From Lingula anatina (lineage: Eukaryota > Brachiopoda > Lingulata > Lingulida > Lingulidae): a DNA stretch of 64,000 nucleotides. Numbering within the stretch: position 1 is the first letter of the stretch; each line of letters begins with the position of its first letter. A program made the translations under genes and the position numbers. Shown in pieces: positions 40,117 to 53,100 of the stretch. The notes below the pieces were generated by a model. That model worked only from the letters and a program-made list of their open reading frames with translations. It had not been told where the DNA came from and did no database searches. The stretch is taken from positions 362,066 to 426,065 of the forward strand of contig NW_019773925.1 of the NCBI RefSeq assembly GCF_001039355.2. The letters are read 5' to 3'.

Positions 40117-43100
40117 TTCATGTGCATGTATTTTGGGATTTGTGATGGGGTGAGGTGGGATTTTATGGAAAATATCATCCCGACTTATGTCCCTGTCTAT
40201 ATCTGTTCTAAAGTCACAGAGTGAGATCTATCCAGCTAGTAGGATGGGTTTATGGGAATGCAGTCTTAGACTTTAAGCTTATTGGTGGCCTGTGATAAAC
40301 AGTTCTTGGTAGTTAATCACTCAGACTCTGAGTTGAACTGGTAAGGTGTCTGTGTATTTATAAGCATTGGAAAGTCATTTTTGTTTATCAACTATAAACA
40401 AATCCCTAGTATTTCAAGGCTATTTTTATAACATTGGAATTGCTCTGTTGTTTGTTAGTTTGTTTATCCATTTATTCATTGTATCTGTAAATAAACAAGT
40501 TTGTTAATACATTGTTAGGTCTTTAAAGACACAAAGATTTAATTACATACTGTATGGAATCACAAGTTTTGGTTGGCAAGAAGCTAAATAATAATCAGAC
40601 TGCATGGAAGACTTCGTGCACCTGATGTTTGCTACCAGAACAGTAGAAGTACTGGTGATCAGCACACTAAGAGGTCCTTGAACCTTTTGGAATCAATAAA
40701 CAACTACAAAATTCCAAGAACCATGCTGAATCATTTGTGTCAGAAAACCTGTTTACATCTGAAAACTTAAGTTTATTGATTTGGGTCCTGTTTTTTTTTT
40801 TTTTATAAACTATATGGTTGTTATTGCGTTGTCACAGTCAGTGGAATGATTCTTAATAGACATGTTTTGGAATTGTCTCTGAAGTTCAAGCCCATATTAC
40901 AACTGGAATAACCCCAAAATATGAGTAGCAAAGCCATATTGATTTATTGCAAAATTGCATGACTGCAAATTCTAAGAAACTGGGAGTATCTGAAGGATTA
41001 ATGTACTGAGTATACCAGGATTGATATGCTGGGCATAATTACCTCTTTAAGTACACTGGGATATGTGTACTACTTTGAAATAAAAGTACTTTATAAATGG
41101 TCTCTTTTCCTCTCTACTCCCTCCCCCCCCCCCCCCAATCCCCAGCCCAAAAATTAAAGACCCTTGGCTTTCATTGGAATATGGATAGTGTACTTTAATT
41201 CTTGGGTTGTGTTGAACTCCATTGTGGTCATTGTATCATATAATAGCCAGATTATTAATAAGTTGTCTCTCTCTCTCAAATCTGATATGTACTGCTTGGC
41301 TTTTAAAAGTCCTTAGTGTCCTGGTAAATATGTATGCTGAAATAAAAGTACTTTCCTGGTTATTTGAGCCTTAATTTTCAAGCTTGGAATCTTTTGGACA
41401 AATATTCTCAATGTAATACTACTTTTCTTTATTTCATTAATAGAAGTGACTCATCATTAAGTCCCCATTTGGTGTCACTGCTAAACTTTCTGTATATCAT
41501 ATATTGTTTAATTTTCCATTAATGTGTTGGAAGTCTTATAAATAGAATTCCATGTTTGTCTGGAATAACAATGATTTGACAGATTTACCAGGTCCATAAT
41601 GTTTACATTTGTTCTTAATCCTCATTTATCTCTCAAAGTTTGCTAATTTTTAACATTATCATTTATTCCTAAGTGGTTTTTACAAATACCCAACAGCATT
41701 GTAATACACCTACAGACACTTGATACATCAGGGTTATATAATATTAAAACAGTATTTTTAATGTATTAATTGGGTGGTTAAAGCACTACTCCAGTACTGG
41801 AGCCCATGGCAATGTTCCAGAACACCTAATGTGATTGAGCCAGGCATAAGATTTCCCATTAAATTACAATTCATTCTGAAGAATATGTTATAAAGCAGCC
41901 TGATTAGACTGAAATGAGACAGCATTCAGTACATTAGCCTACTTTTCCCCCTCCCCATTAGTCTTTCAAGTTTTATTTGTGGGGTTGATAACCCTCAGAA
42001 ACTCCAATGGAAAATTCAACCCTCCTGTGTCAACAATTACGAATCCCACTTTGTACCTTGATAAGATATGAAGGGTGATCTGAAGTCAACAAGATAACAC
42101 TGCACTCCTTGCTCCCAGGGACGACTTAGGCCCCATTCACGACCAAAGTTGATCCGAAGACTAACAGATTCACGGATGAAATATGGCTGACTCACTTGAA
42201 AGCTTGCCGCGTAATCCCTGTGGGAAATTATTCCGTGTTTGTTAGGAGATTATGCGTCAAAGTTTCAAGTGGATTGGCTGTATTTGATCAGCGGATCTGT
42301 TAGTCCTTGGATCAAGTGGTTGTGAATGTGTCCTTTCAAGGCCAGTGGTTTTTTTTTTTTTCCATAAGTCTATATTGCGTGGAATCCAGGCCTCCCTAAC
42401 TACCACCAATTTTGCAACATGAATGCCAGACTTTCATGAAGATAAATTCAAGCAGAAGCTTTGTGTCATCAGCATACATTAACCTGTATTTGTCTTCCAA
42501 GTGTCACTCATTTATCCAAAATATTCTTACACCTTAAAGTGTCTATGCATGCCAGCGATTTATTTTCTTAACTTGTAGGGAGAGATATTTTTATTTTCTA
42601 TGTATAGTAAGTTGTGATACATATTGAATTGTTTTTTTTTTTTTCCAGCCTCTCTCCCCCCTAGCCCTGCTGACAGCGGGTACTCAGACCCAGAGAGTAG
42701 CAGTGATGAGGTGAACAAGATACGATTAAAAGGTAAATATTAAAAAAGGTTTCATATCACACAAAGGTTTGGGATTTTTCAGGTTCAAGGTTACTGAACA
42801 TAGCAGTTGCACACCAAAACAAACCATGTTCTCTTTTCAGCATTCCTAGGGCCCAGACCCCCTCAAGAGAAATCTAAGCAATTTTTTTTACTAAGTATCA
42901 GGTTTCTTTTTATTTAAGTCAATAACTGAGCAAATTAAGCATCCTCTATGAAAAAAAGCTGTATTGTGCTCTGAATGAGTTCAGGGCAGGATGTGGTACG
43001 TATGTACCTATTCCCANGTGTTGGAAGTCTTATAAATAGAATTCCATGTTTGTCTGGAATAACAATGATTTGACAGATTTACCAGGTCCATAATGTTTAC

Positions 43101-46100
43101 ATTTGTTCTTAATCCTCATTTATCTCTCAAAGTTTGCCCATTTTTAACATTATCATTTATTCCTAAGTGGTTTTTACAAATACCCAACAGCATTGTAATA
43201 CACCTACAGACACTTGATACATCAGGGTTATATAATATTAAAACGGTATTCTAAATGTATTAATTGGGTGAGCACTACTCCAGTTCTGGAGCCCCTGGCA
43301 ATGTTCCAATACATATAATGTGATTGAGCCAGGCATAAGATTTCCCATTAAATTACAATTCATTCTGAAGAATATGTTATAAAGCAACCTGATTAGACTG
43401 AAATGAGACAGCATTCAGTACATTAGCCTACTTTTCCCCTCCCCATTAGTCTTTCAAGTTTTATTTGTGGGGTTGATAACCCTCAGAAACTCCAATGGAA
43501 AATTCAACCCTCCTGTGTCAACAATTATGAATCCCACTTTGTACCTTGATAAGATATGGAGGGTGATCTGAAGTCAACAAGATAACACTGCACTCCTTGC
43601 TCCCAGGGACGACTTAGGCCCCATTCACGACCGAAGTTGATCCACGGTCTAACAGATTCCCAGACGAAATATGGCTGACCCACTTGAAAGCTTGCCGTGT
43701 AATCCCTGTGGGAAATCTATTCCGTGTCTATTAGGGGATTATGCATCAAAGTTTCAAGTGGATTGGCTGTATATGATCAGAGGATCTGTTAGTCCTTGGA
43801 TCAAGTGGTTGTGAATGTGTCCTTTCAAGGCCAGTTGTTTTTTTTTTCCATAAGTCTATAGTGCTTGGAATCCAGGCCTCCCTAACTACCACCAATTTTG
43901 CAACATGAATGCCAGACTTTCATGAAGATAAATTCAGGCACAAGCTTTGTGTCATCAGCATACATTAACCTGTATTTGTCTTCCAAGTGTCACTCATTTA
44001 TCCAAAATAATCTTACACCTTAAAGTGTCTATGCATGCCAGCAGTTTATTTTCGTAACTTGTTAGGGAGAGATATTTTTATTTTGTATAGTAAGTTGTGA
44101 TACATATTGAATTGTTTTGTTTTGTTTTTTTTTTTCCAGCCTCTCTCCCCCCTAGTCCTGCTGACAGCGGGTACTCAGACCCAGAGAGTAGCAGTGACGA
44201 GGTGAACAAGATACGATTAAAAGGTAAATATTAAAAAAGGTTTCATATCACACAAAGGTTTGGGATTTTTCAGGTTCAAGGTTACTGAACATAGCAGTTG
44301 CACACCAAAACAAACCATGTTCTCTTTTCAGCATTCCTAGGGCCCAGACCCCCTCAAGAGAAATCTAAGCAATTATTTTACTGAGTATCAGGTTTCTTTT
44401 TATTTAAGTCAATAACTGAGCAAATTAAGCATCCTCTATGAAAAAAAAGCTGTATTGTGCTCTGAATGAGTTCAGGACAGGATGTGGTACGTATGTACCT
44501 ATTCCTACACTTTATTTCCTGTCAGAAATCAGGAAGTATCGGGTTCTCCAGACAATACCTCACTGAGTGAGATAGGGCTGCATATGGCTTTCTGTCTCAT
44601 TCCATCAAGCACACATTCTTCATATTTGTCCTGCCACAAGGAAGTTTTGGGACAAAAAGTCTTTCAGTAAAGCCTCCCCAAGGCAAAGTAGCTGGTGTGC
44701 AGGCGCCACATTGTCACAGTGGCAGTTGCTGGAACCAGGAAGTAAAGAATTGGTTATTAAGCCCAGACAGAGGCCACCTGGCAGGGGCCAGTGTTGTCTT
44801 AGCTGGCGCTGAGAGATGGCTTCATATTTGCACAAATAATCTTGATATTATTAGCCAGATATGTTGCAAAGTAGCTGGTGAAATGTAGGGCATGGTTGAT
44901 TTGAAAGTTAAAAAGCCTTTTCCCTGATGTGTTTAGATCTGGAAAATGGTTGCTGTTTTTTTCCCCTTTCTTCTTTTGTTTTAATTAATTTCTGTGATTA
45001 TAGATCAATCAAAGAACACAGTATGTTACTTGTTATCAGTTTCCTTTTGGTGAGTTGGAAAAAAAGAAATGGTAAGCTTCTTGTTGTGACAGAAACATTC
45101 CACCACAGTCACCACAATAGAAAGGAAAGGCCAATGGAATAGTGATTCATTCTATATATTTAGAGAGTTTTATGAAGTATTTGTCATCTGTGGTTGATCT
45201 TTTTTTGGTGCTGATGTGTTGCTATTTTCTCATGGACATTACGTCATCGTTGCAGTTGGTAAAAGTTACCGACGGAAATACCATTTCTTTCAGTTTACGT
45301 CGAGTGTTAATGAGTTTCTATGTTGGTCTTGGTTGCCTGCAAGGGATTGTAAAAGTCTGTAGCAGTTTTTGTCATAGTTATGATAACTAATTGGTAGCAC
45401 AATTCATCTTTGCGCTTGAAAGCTTTTTAATGAGACTCAGGTTCCAAAGTTTCTCAATTCGCGAGAGGATCCAGGGCAGTTGGTGCAGAGAATGGCAATG
45501 CGTTGGGACCTCTCATTGTTTGCTGCTGCTGCATGTCTGAAAGCGAATCACAACCATTCATTTTAACTTTGTATGGGAGAATTTTTGGTATGGGAATCCT
45601 GAAAAAGTCTTCAACTTCCTTTTGGTTTGCAAATCATTCATGATGTACGTGTTATTTGACAGCAGTTAATAGTTAAGTGAAATGGACTTGTTTTGTTACC
45701 AAGTATTGGGGAAGAGTGGGGGGGGGGGGATGTTGTTTTATAATACCAAAACTTCTCTGAGCTGATATTCTTGTGAATGTGACTCATTTGTCATTCCTTC
45801 AAATCAAAAGATATACTCTATTTCCTTAGTATGATTTCCTGGTATTGCAGAACAGAAAACATGTCCATACTTAAGAACATTTTAAAAATTAAACATTTTA
45901 AAAATCAAGCTCTTCCCTTATGACTACTATTATTTTATATTTTTCAGGTCTAAATTCCAATTTGTACAGTCCCACAGAAACTTTCATTCCGCCATATTGC
46001 CGTGGTGCACCGACAGTGCTGCCCCCACAGTCCTCCTTCTTTCACCACGGAATAACACACATCGCAATGAGGCCAGGTGAGCATTCATACATTAAAGTTG

Positions 46101-49100
46101 CTTTTACACTGTCATCACCTTGGTGAGTGAAAATGTCCGACACTTATTCCAAGGCTCTGTAAAATTGCTTGTTTTTTAGCAGTAACTATCCTTTTGTAAT
46201 GCTTTTTACTTTCTATGCCCTTATCAGGGGCGTAACCAGGCATACGCACGGATGCACTGTGCGTACAATTTTTTGAGCCAACCATGATATTATTCTCCAT
46301 AAATTCAGTGTATTTTTCAAGGAATATAATCGTACCTGGGAATTTTCAAAATCTGTGCGTACAATTTTAAATGGTCTGGTTACGCCCCTGCTTATGTGCC
46401 ATTCTTGATATCTTTGTCAAATTCATTATGGTTTAAGTGAAGGTCAGCTGAATGGTTAGATAGGCAAATAGAGAGAAAAAGCTCTAAAAATTGTTTAAAG
46501 AGTTTTAGCAGCCAGAGATTGAACTTGAGAGTCGGGTCTCTTACGCACTAAGAGAGTTATTTCTGTGCTGCAAAGCCAGGAAGTGGTACAGGATCTGGCA
46601 CTTTCCCACATCAAATAACACCCATTTGTACCTCCAACTTCATTTTGGGTGAGAGATGACGTGAGGGGAAGGGTAAAAATAGGTCCTGTTACATGGGCAT
46701 CTGTAGACAGGAATATAAATGGACGCAGGTAAAAGTAACATAAACAGGAACTCCGTTCAGAACTTGCAGGAGTAAATTGAGAGGCAAGTTGTCAATAAAC
46801 TGTGGTGCCTATATTTCAGGAATTGGTTTCTCTTATTTGTGATGGCTTTATCTACAAGTCATAGTATTTTTGAGTGGTTTTGAATTGTAGAGGCAGATAG
46901 AATGCTATGTTTTATTGTTTCTTTTGAAAATTTATATCTTTTTCATCTCTGTTCTGGTCTTACATCTTGACTTCCTATGCTTTTGATAATCCATTTGGGG
47001 CAATGAAATTTGTTGAAAAAATATTAGAGAAAAAAAGGAAGCAAAAACATCAAAACATGATAGGATACCAAAGCACACCTTACTGCAACAGTTGGACGTA
47101 TGCATTACACCAAGCAGCATAGATGAAAGCTTCTCATCTATTATTCTTAGATGTTTTGTGATGAATGAATTTGCCCCACCATTCATTATTGCATCCTCCT
47201 TTGAGTTTGATGAGGTCACAACATCCGTCAGAGGCCTTGGATTTGTGTCAATTTACTCTGATTTACGATTACTTCACAGGTGGTGTTACAGTGCAGGGAA
47301 AACAATTATGTCTATTCAATGCAACTTAGATTCCTGATGTTAATATATTGAGAAAAAAAAATATGAGGCCGCAAGGAAGTGCAAGCTATGTTTAGAGCAA
47401 GATGTTTACATTTACCTCAACTGAAAATGATAAACTGTCTTGGAAATGGCCTTCATTTCTTTCTTATTTAGATTATTATAACAGTCATCTGTGTTTACAA
47501 CTCTAACAGTGTGCCCTGTTGTAGTAAATATGAAAGTGGTGGCTCTGAAGGAAATAATACGAAGCGATCATCTAATACAGTATGTCATGCATACTTGCTG
47601 CAGCATGATAAAAAAATTAAAATTCATTTCTTTTCTTAATTTTCTTTTTATAAACTGCATGACCTACAACTAAGCTGTGCATGTTGACAGTGTAACAACA
47701 TGACTGACAAAAAAAAAAAAGCAAACCTACAAATTAATTGGTTCATATTTTAAATGGCTTCGTATCTTTAATGATCAATTTGTGTGCATAAGCCCAACCT
47801 CTGGCGAGACAGGTTGCTGTACCTACATAGCATCTCTTCTCGCCAGCGGCTTTGGGCAGGAGAAGTAGGAAGTTTGGGTATGGTCGTACCAGGCAACGTG
47901 TTATGTCAATTAAAAACTCTGGACCTTATAATTTGGTCTTTGACCGCAAGCCTGACCCATATGTGGTTTATATTTTTTTACGTCTTTTCCTAATGCCAGG
48001 TCCTCAGTAAAGGAATAGGAAGTAGTAGACATTAAAAGCTTAGCCAGGTATTGACATTAGTGCAATTAGATTCCCGTAATGATGATGGTGGAATTCTTAA
48101 CGAGGTTTAGAAAAGTTTGTGGTTTGCCACCGTTCCAGCTGGTACCACTGAGCCACAAGGAGTAAGGCAGAGCGCACATAATAATTAAACAGGCGTTATT
48201 TGTTTCTGGAAACATGTATTAGTATAGGTAAAGAGCCACCGCAGCCTGGCACCCTGATGTTGGAATTGCCCTGTTCACATTTGAAGATCATTTAGCTATG
48301 CAGTCCACACCTGAGAAGGCTCCAGTACTGGCATACATAATCAGACAGTAGATAAAGCCTCTATATAGCCAATGTTCTTAAGTACAACAAAGCTCTGTTA
48401 TTGCTCAAAAGTAAAGAAGACCCAAATTCATACGCTTGAAAATTGTCATTTATTGAAATGCCAAAAAATAATATGATACATATTGTTTGTGCATGGTAGT
48501 GAGAATTATTAGGAGTTGAGATAAGTTTTATCAATGCTCCTTTTGGTTTCTGTAGCAGCAGGAAAAAAATTACCTGGATATATAACCTTTTTCCAGTTTA
48601 ATATTCTTTTTTTAAGGGGAAAAATATACCAGTGGAAATAGTTGCAGAAAGCGTAAATATTCAACTTCACCAACAGCTAAAATTCAATGTTTATTAAATA
48701 TAGGAGAAAAAAATTATGATGCAAAATCCAACCTACTGAAATATTATATTTTCCAAGCACTTAATATACAACCCAAAGTGAAAAAACCATTTGAGTTCAA
48801 TAGCAAATTAAGCTTTGTCATTAAAGAGCATTTGATCCATCCTTTGTTCCAGTATCGCTAAAGTTGAAAGAATATGAACAAGTCTCAGTTTAGGTAAAGA
48901 GAGAAGAAACTAGGTCTTGATGTACCATTATAAATTGATCTTAGAGCACTCAATAACTACTACTATGGACCAGGGAACACTGCTCTGTGTAATGGGGAAA
49001 ACTTAGTGATCACGAACATCTTACACCGATACATGTAATATTATCTTTGTGTTGCAAAACACGCAGGGGACACCTGTTACCATCAGGATATTATTCAGTT

Positions 49101-50074
49101 CTTTCTCTCCTCATACATATTGCTAAGAACAACTTCTATCATGTGGGCTTCAACCTATCAGGTAGAATAATTGAAATGAAAGATTGCCAATGGGTGACTG
49201 CTAGTAAGATCTTTCTTGAAGCAAATATGTTATATGTTGTTGGAAGACCTCAAAAGGTGCAGTTATTGTATACTACAGCATAGTTCATAGTTGAAACATC
49301 ATTGTGATATGATAACTTCACTTCAAGGAAATAAAAATATGATGGTGCAAGTCATGCATTTAATGGGTTGAGATTTTTCACATAAAGCACATATTTTTGG
49401 TAAGACTCTTCAGTCTTGTTCATTTTTTTTACTGCACTATCACCCAAGCAAGCATTTATTTTTCGGAAACATTTTTGGGATGGGTGTAATTTATGGAAAT
49501 GAGGGTCGTCATTTAACATTTTCAATTAAAATTATGAATTTCCAAGTGCAGTACCATTTCAGTTGGTGCAAACTTATGATATTATGTGCTGTGTTTAAGA
49601 CTATGAATAGTATGAAGGAAAGAGAGCTGACTGAAGAGTTCAGATTCTGGTCGCCTCAATATATGTACTGTGCACTTTAGCATTCAGTGTTGTCCCAAGT
49701 GCTCCTCTGCTAGCTGTGATTTTATCAGCTTAAATGATAGAGTCTTTGCATGTCACGATAAATATAGTATCCACATATAAATAGATGACTTCCTTCCCAT
49801 TCATTGTGAGCTGGGAGACAAAGAGTTGTTATTATAGCTGTTGGCAGGTGAAGATCCGAAGAGCGCCGGGGCATTGTGGGGTTAACTTAGTAAACTATTG
49901 TGTCTTGAAAAGGAAGTCATTTTTTTCTGCGTCATTTTTATCTGTTCATTGATGGAAGGGGAATGGCCGTTCACTCTTTGGGTATGAAATTTGGGTTGAA
50001 GTTTGACAGTGAATAGGGTTGGGGGAGGAGCTGGTACCAAACATTATGAAGAAAAAGATACACTCAGATCTTCA

Positions 50075-50119
<45 letters not shown>

Positions 50120-53100
50120 GGTTGGGAAAGATTGCGACCCTTTTGACTTGCATGTAAAATTCATATATACAGAATCTCTTTCTTATTTCAAGTTTGCATG
50201 TACTCCACCAGCATAACATATGTCCTGAAACACAGACAATCTCTGTTATGATAGACAAAACCTATAACCTTTGAACATAGCATGGAATATATACAGTTGT
50301 GTTCTCATCTTAAAGCTTATTCCCCACCCCCACCCCCACCCCACCCCTTTTTCCAATTTAATCAAGTGTTTTTTGTACAGGCTCAGCAGTACTTCAATAC
50401 AGAAATAAGGAAAAAAATATGTAGTTCACTTTGATATGTGTGAGGTAATTCAGTGGTACCTGAGCTGCTTATGCCAGAACACTTCAAGCATTGGCAAGAG
50501 CTGTTCAGATACATGTATTGCAAGAGGGCTGGTAGTGTATTATTCCACATAAATTCATACATGGAGAAAGTCCTTGCATTTCGCTGAAGCCGAATAAAGT
50601 GTATAGTGCCACATCTCTAGGTACAGAACTAGGGAGGAATAATATATAGTTCTCTATGATGTATGTTCTTAATTTGTCTGTGTTCCAGATCACATGTACA
50701 CTCCCACCGTGATCCCCAACACAGTGAATGGCATGCTGGCCCACCCCAGTGCCTTCTGCCAGGCAGGAGGAGAGGAAGAAGATGAAGACGGGTCCCACTC
50801 CCCACCGTCCTCACCCACGCGGAAGATTAAAAAAGGTGAGTGGTCAGTTAGCGATATGTTGTGTGCAGGTAGCCATTAAGGTTTCCACCACTGACACGGG
50901 CAAGTAAGCATGTGAGTGGCCATCTGGAGCATGCTCTGGGACACACCCATATACACTGTGTTCACCCTTTCAAAAAAAAAAAAAAATGCCATGTGGTCAG
51001 TTAAGCTATGTAGAACATTATCATTTAATTTTTGCCCTTTGGCTCAGACAATAAAAAACTTTGTCACACACTCCTGAAAAAAACAATGACTGGTCAGTTA
51101 AAAAACTAATGCAGGTCCCCATTTAAACCCAGGACAATGACATAGACCATTAGTAATAGTAGACCTGGACAAACTATATTAGAAAGATTGCCAACTTCCT
51201 CAATTCTTCTGTGTCCAGATGCCAGATATCAGATAATGTCGTACTAGTACGTGAGGGGACATTATTATGACAAATTATACAAATTCCACAATTATTCATA
51301 AACTGGTGTGGTAAGTTGTTTGAGGCCAAGCTAGTCCTGTGAGTTAAGTTAAGGAACCTTAGGCCTTTTTCACATTGTGGGATATACTTTTCTGTTTTAC
51401 ACCATTTTGACTAGTCAAAACATGTAATAATGTTTTTTTTTTATTTTTATTTATTTATTTATTATTATTATTATTTTTTTTTTTTGGGGGGGGGNNNNNN
51501 NNNNNNNNNNNNNNNNNNNNNNNNNNNNNNNNNNNNNNNNNNNNNNNNNNNNNNNNNNNNNNNNNNNNNNNNNNNNNNNNNNNNNNNNNNNNNNNNNNNN
51601 NNNNNNNNNNNNNNNNNNNNNNNNNNNNNNNNNNNNNNNNNNNNNNNNNNNNNNNNNNNNNNNNNNNNNNNNNNNNNNNNNNNNNNNNNNNNNNNNNNNN
51701 NNNNTTTTTTTTTTGGGGGGGGGGGGTGTGCACCCATTTCACAGTTCCTTTCAAATTGTTTGGGTCAATCAAAATTAATCTGGTCAAGTGGCTACATCGG
51801 GTTGGGGGTGGGGGTTGGTTGGGGTCTCTTTAAATGACTTTCAAATGAGTAAGAACCGGGTTATTCAGTTAGCAATCTCTCATAATGAAGAGTATACTGC
51901 ATGATGTGAAAAGAAAAGGGCTTTACATTCCATTTCAATCACATTCTCAGCAGAATTATGACGTAAAACGTGTCATGTTAAGTGCAGCATAGCCAAATTC
52001 TTTACCCGTCTCACATTCTCTTCCTGCTTCATATTTCCTCGTTTATAAAAAAAAAAGGCTTTTTATGTGTTATTGAAACCTGAGCTCCATGTGCAGCCAG
52101 CAAGCCATGTTCCAATTTGAGTCATCGTAGCAGTCATAGCCAGGGTAGATATTATATGATGTTCTAGTGAAGACCACGCCTAAAGTGATGATGGCTAAAA
52201 CCATTTGTAGTCACTCCAGGGACTTATTGTTTAGAGAAGACGTGATATTTTGAAAATCAGAAATGTCAAAAGATGACACCATTGTTATTGTTATTAATCT
52301 GGTGACAAGTGAGACAAGTGAAATGCCTTACCCTACCCTTTCTCTCTCACTCGGATGAAGAAGAAGAAATAAAGAAGATAGATGAATTCTTTTCTATCAT
52401 TCTTAGAAACAGTTAGTGTCTAGAAATTTGAAAATAGAAGAAAAAGGATAAAGGATGGTTGGATAACTTTTTTTATGATTTGAAAAGGAATGTTGTACTT
52501 GTGCAAACATTCTTGCCAAAACCTACGCAACCTTGGGATCAGTGGCACAGACTGCTTTCTTGTATTAAGACGGAAACGGTTCAGATTAAAACTCAAAGCA
52601 AGTCCCATATATCACATTAAGTAAGAGGAAGCTCTGTTGACAGCAGGGTCAACTTAGACTGGAGGTAGATTAAAAGCCATCCTTAAATGACCAGATTACA
52701 TCATGCGGGATTTCTTGGGTAATTTAAACAATGCAAAGACTACAGTTTGGCCATTTTAGCTCCAATTAAGGCCCAAGTTTTCAAATCATGCTGTACTTTT
52801 AACTTTACCAATCCACTTTGAGATGCTTTACTCCCTTTTTTGCAAGTACTTCACAAGTTTGCTACCTGCTTTTTAGTTAATTTGCTTTGCCTAATGCTGA
52901 AGCTCTGTTATTTGGTCTAGACTGCTCAGTTTCTATAAGTTGGTCCAGCTAAAAGCACTGTAATATTCTAAATGTGAAAAAGGACCTAAGTTAGATCAGA
53001 TGTGAACACAACTCAGGATCTTCCATGCCAGTAAATGACCACACACGCACATACAAACACCTGTTCGTATCCACACACAGTTGTGTTATCTCTTGTGTAG

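Larger units (their letters stand above)
44507..50688 (+). promoter_or_regulatory. Intronic interval with clustered ETS consensus sites
   Basis: AGGAAGT occurs on the plus strand at 44531, 44639, 44737, 46578, 47374, 47867, 48017 and 49911. Its complement ACTTCCT occurs at 45614, 46970 and 49788. One coding exon (45948) and a MITE also lie here. The clustering suggests a candidate regulatory region responding to ETS factors, possibly the gene's own product. Function is inferred. Confidence 0.35.

Noticed and set aside
44516-44575. Good acceptor (ttatttcctgtcag) followed by a short frame in ELF phase
   Set aside because: The frame stops after about 14 codons and there is no usable donor.
46500-46560. 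Possible tRNA-derived SINE (A-box and B-box-like words, minus strand)
   Set aside because: The spacing between boxes is too short and there is no cloverleaf or second copy.
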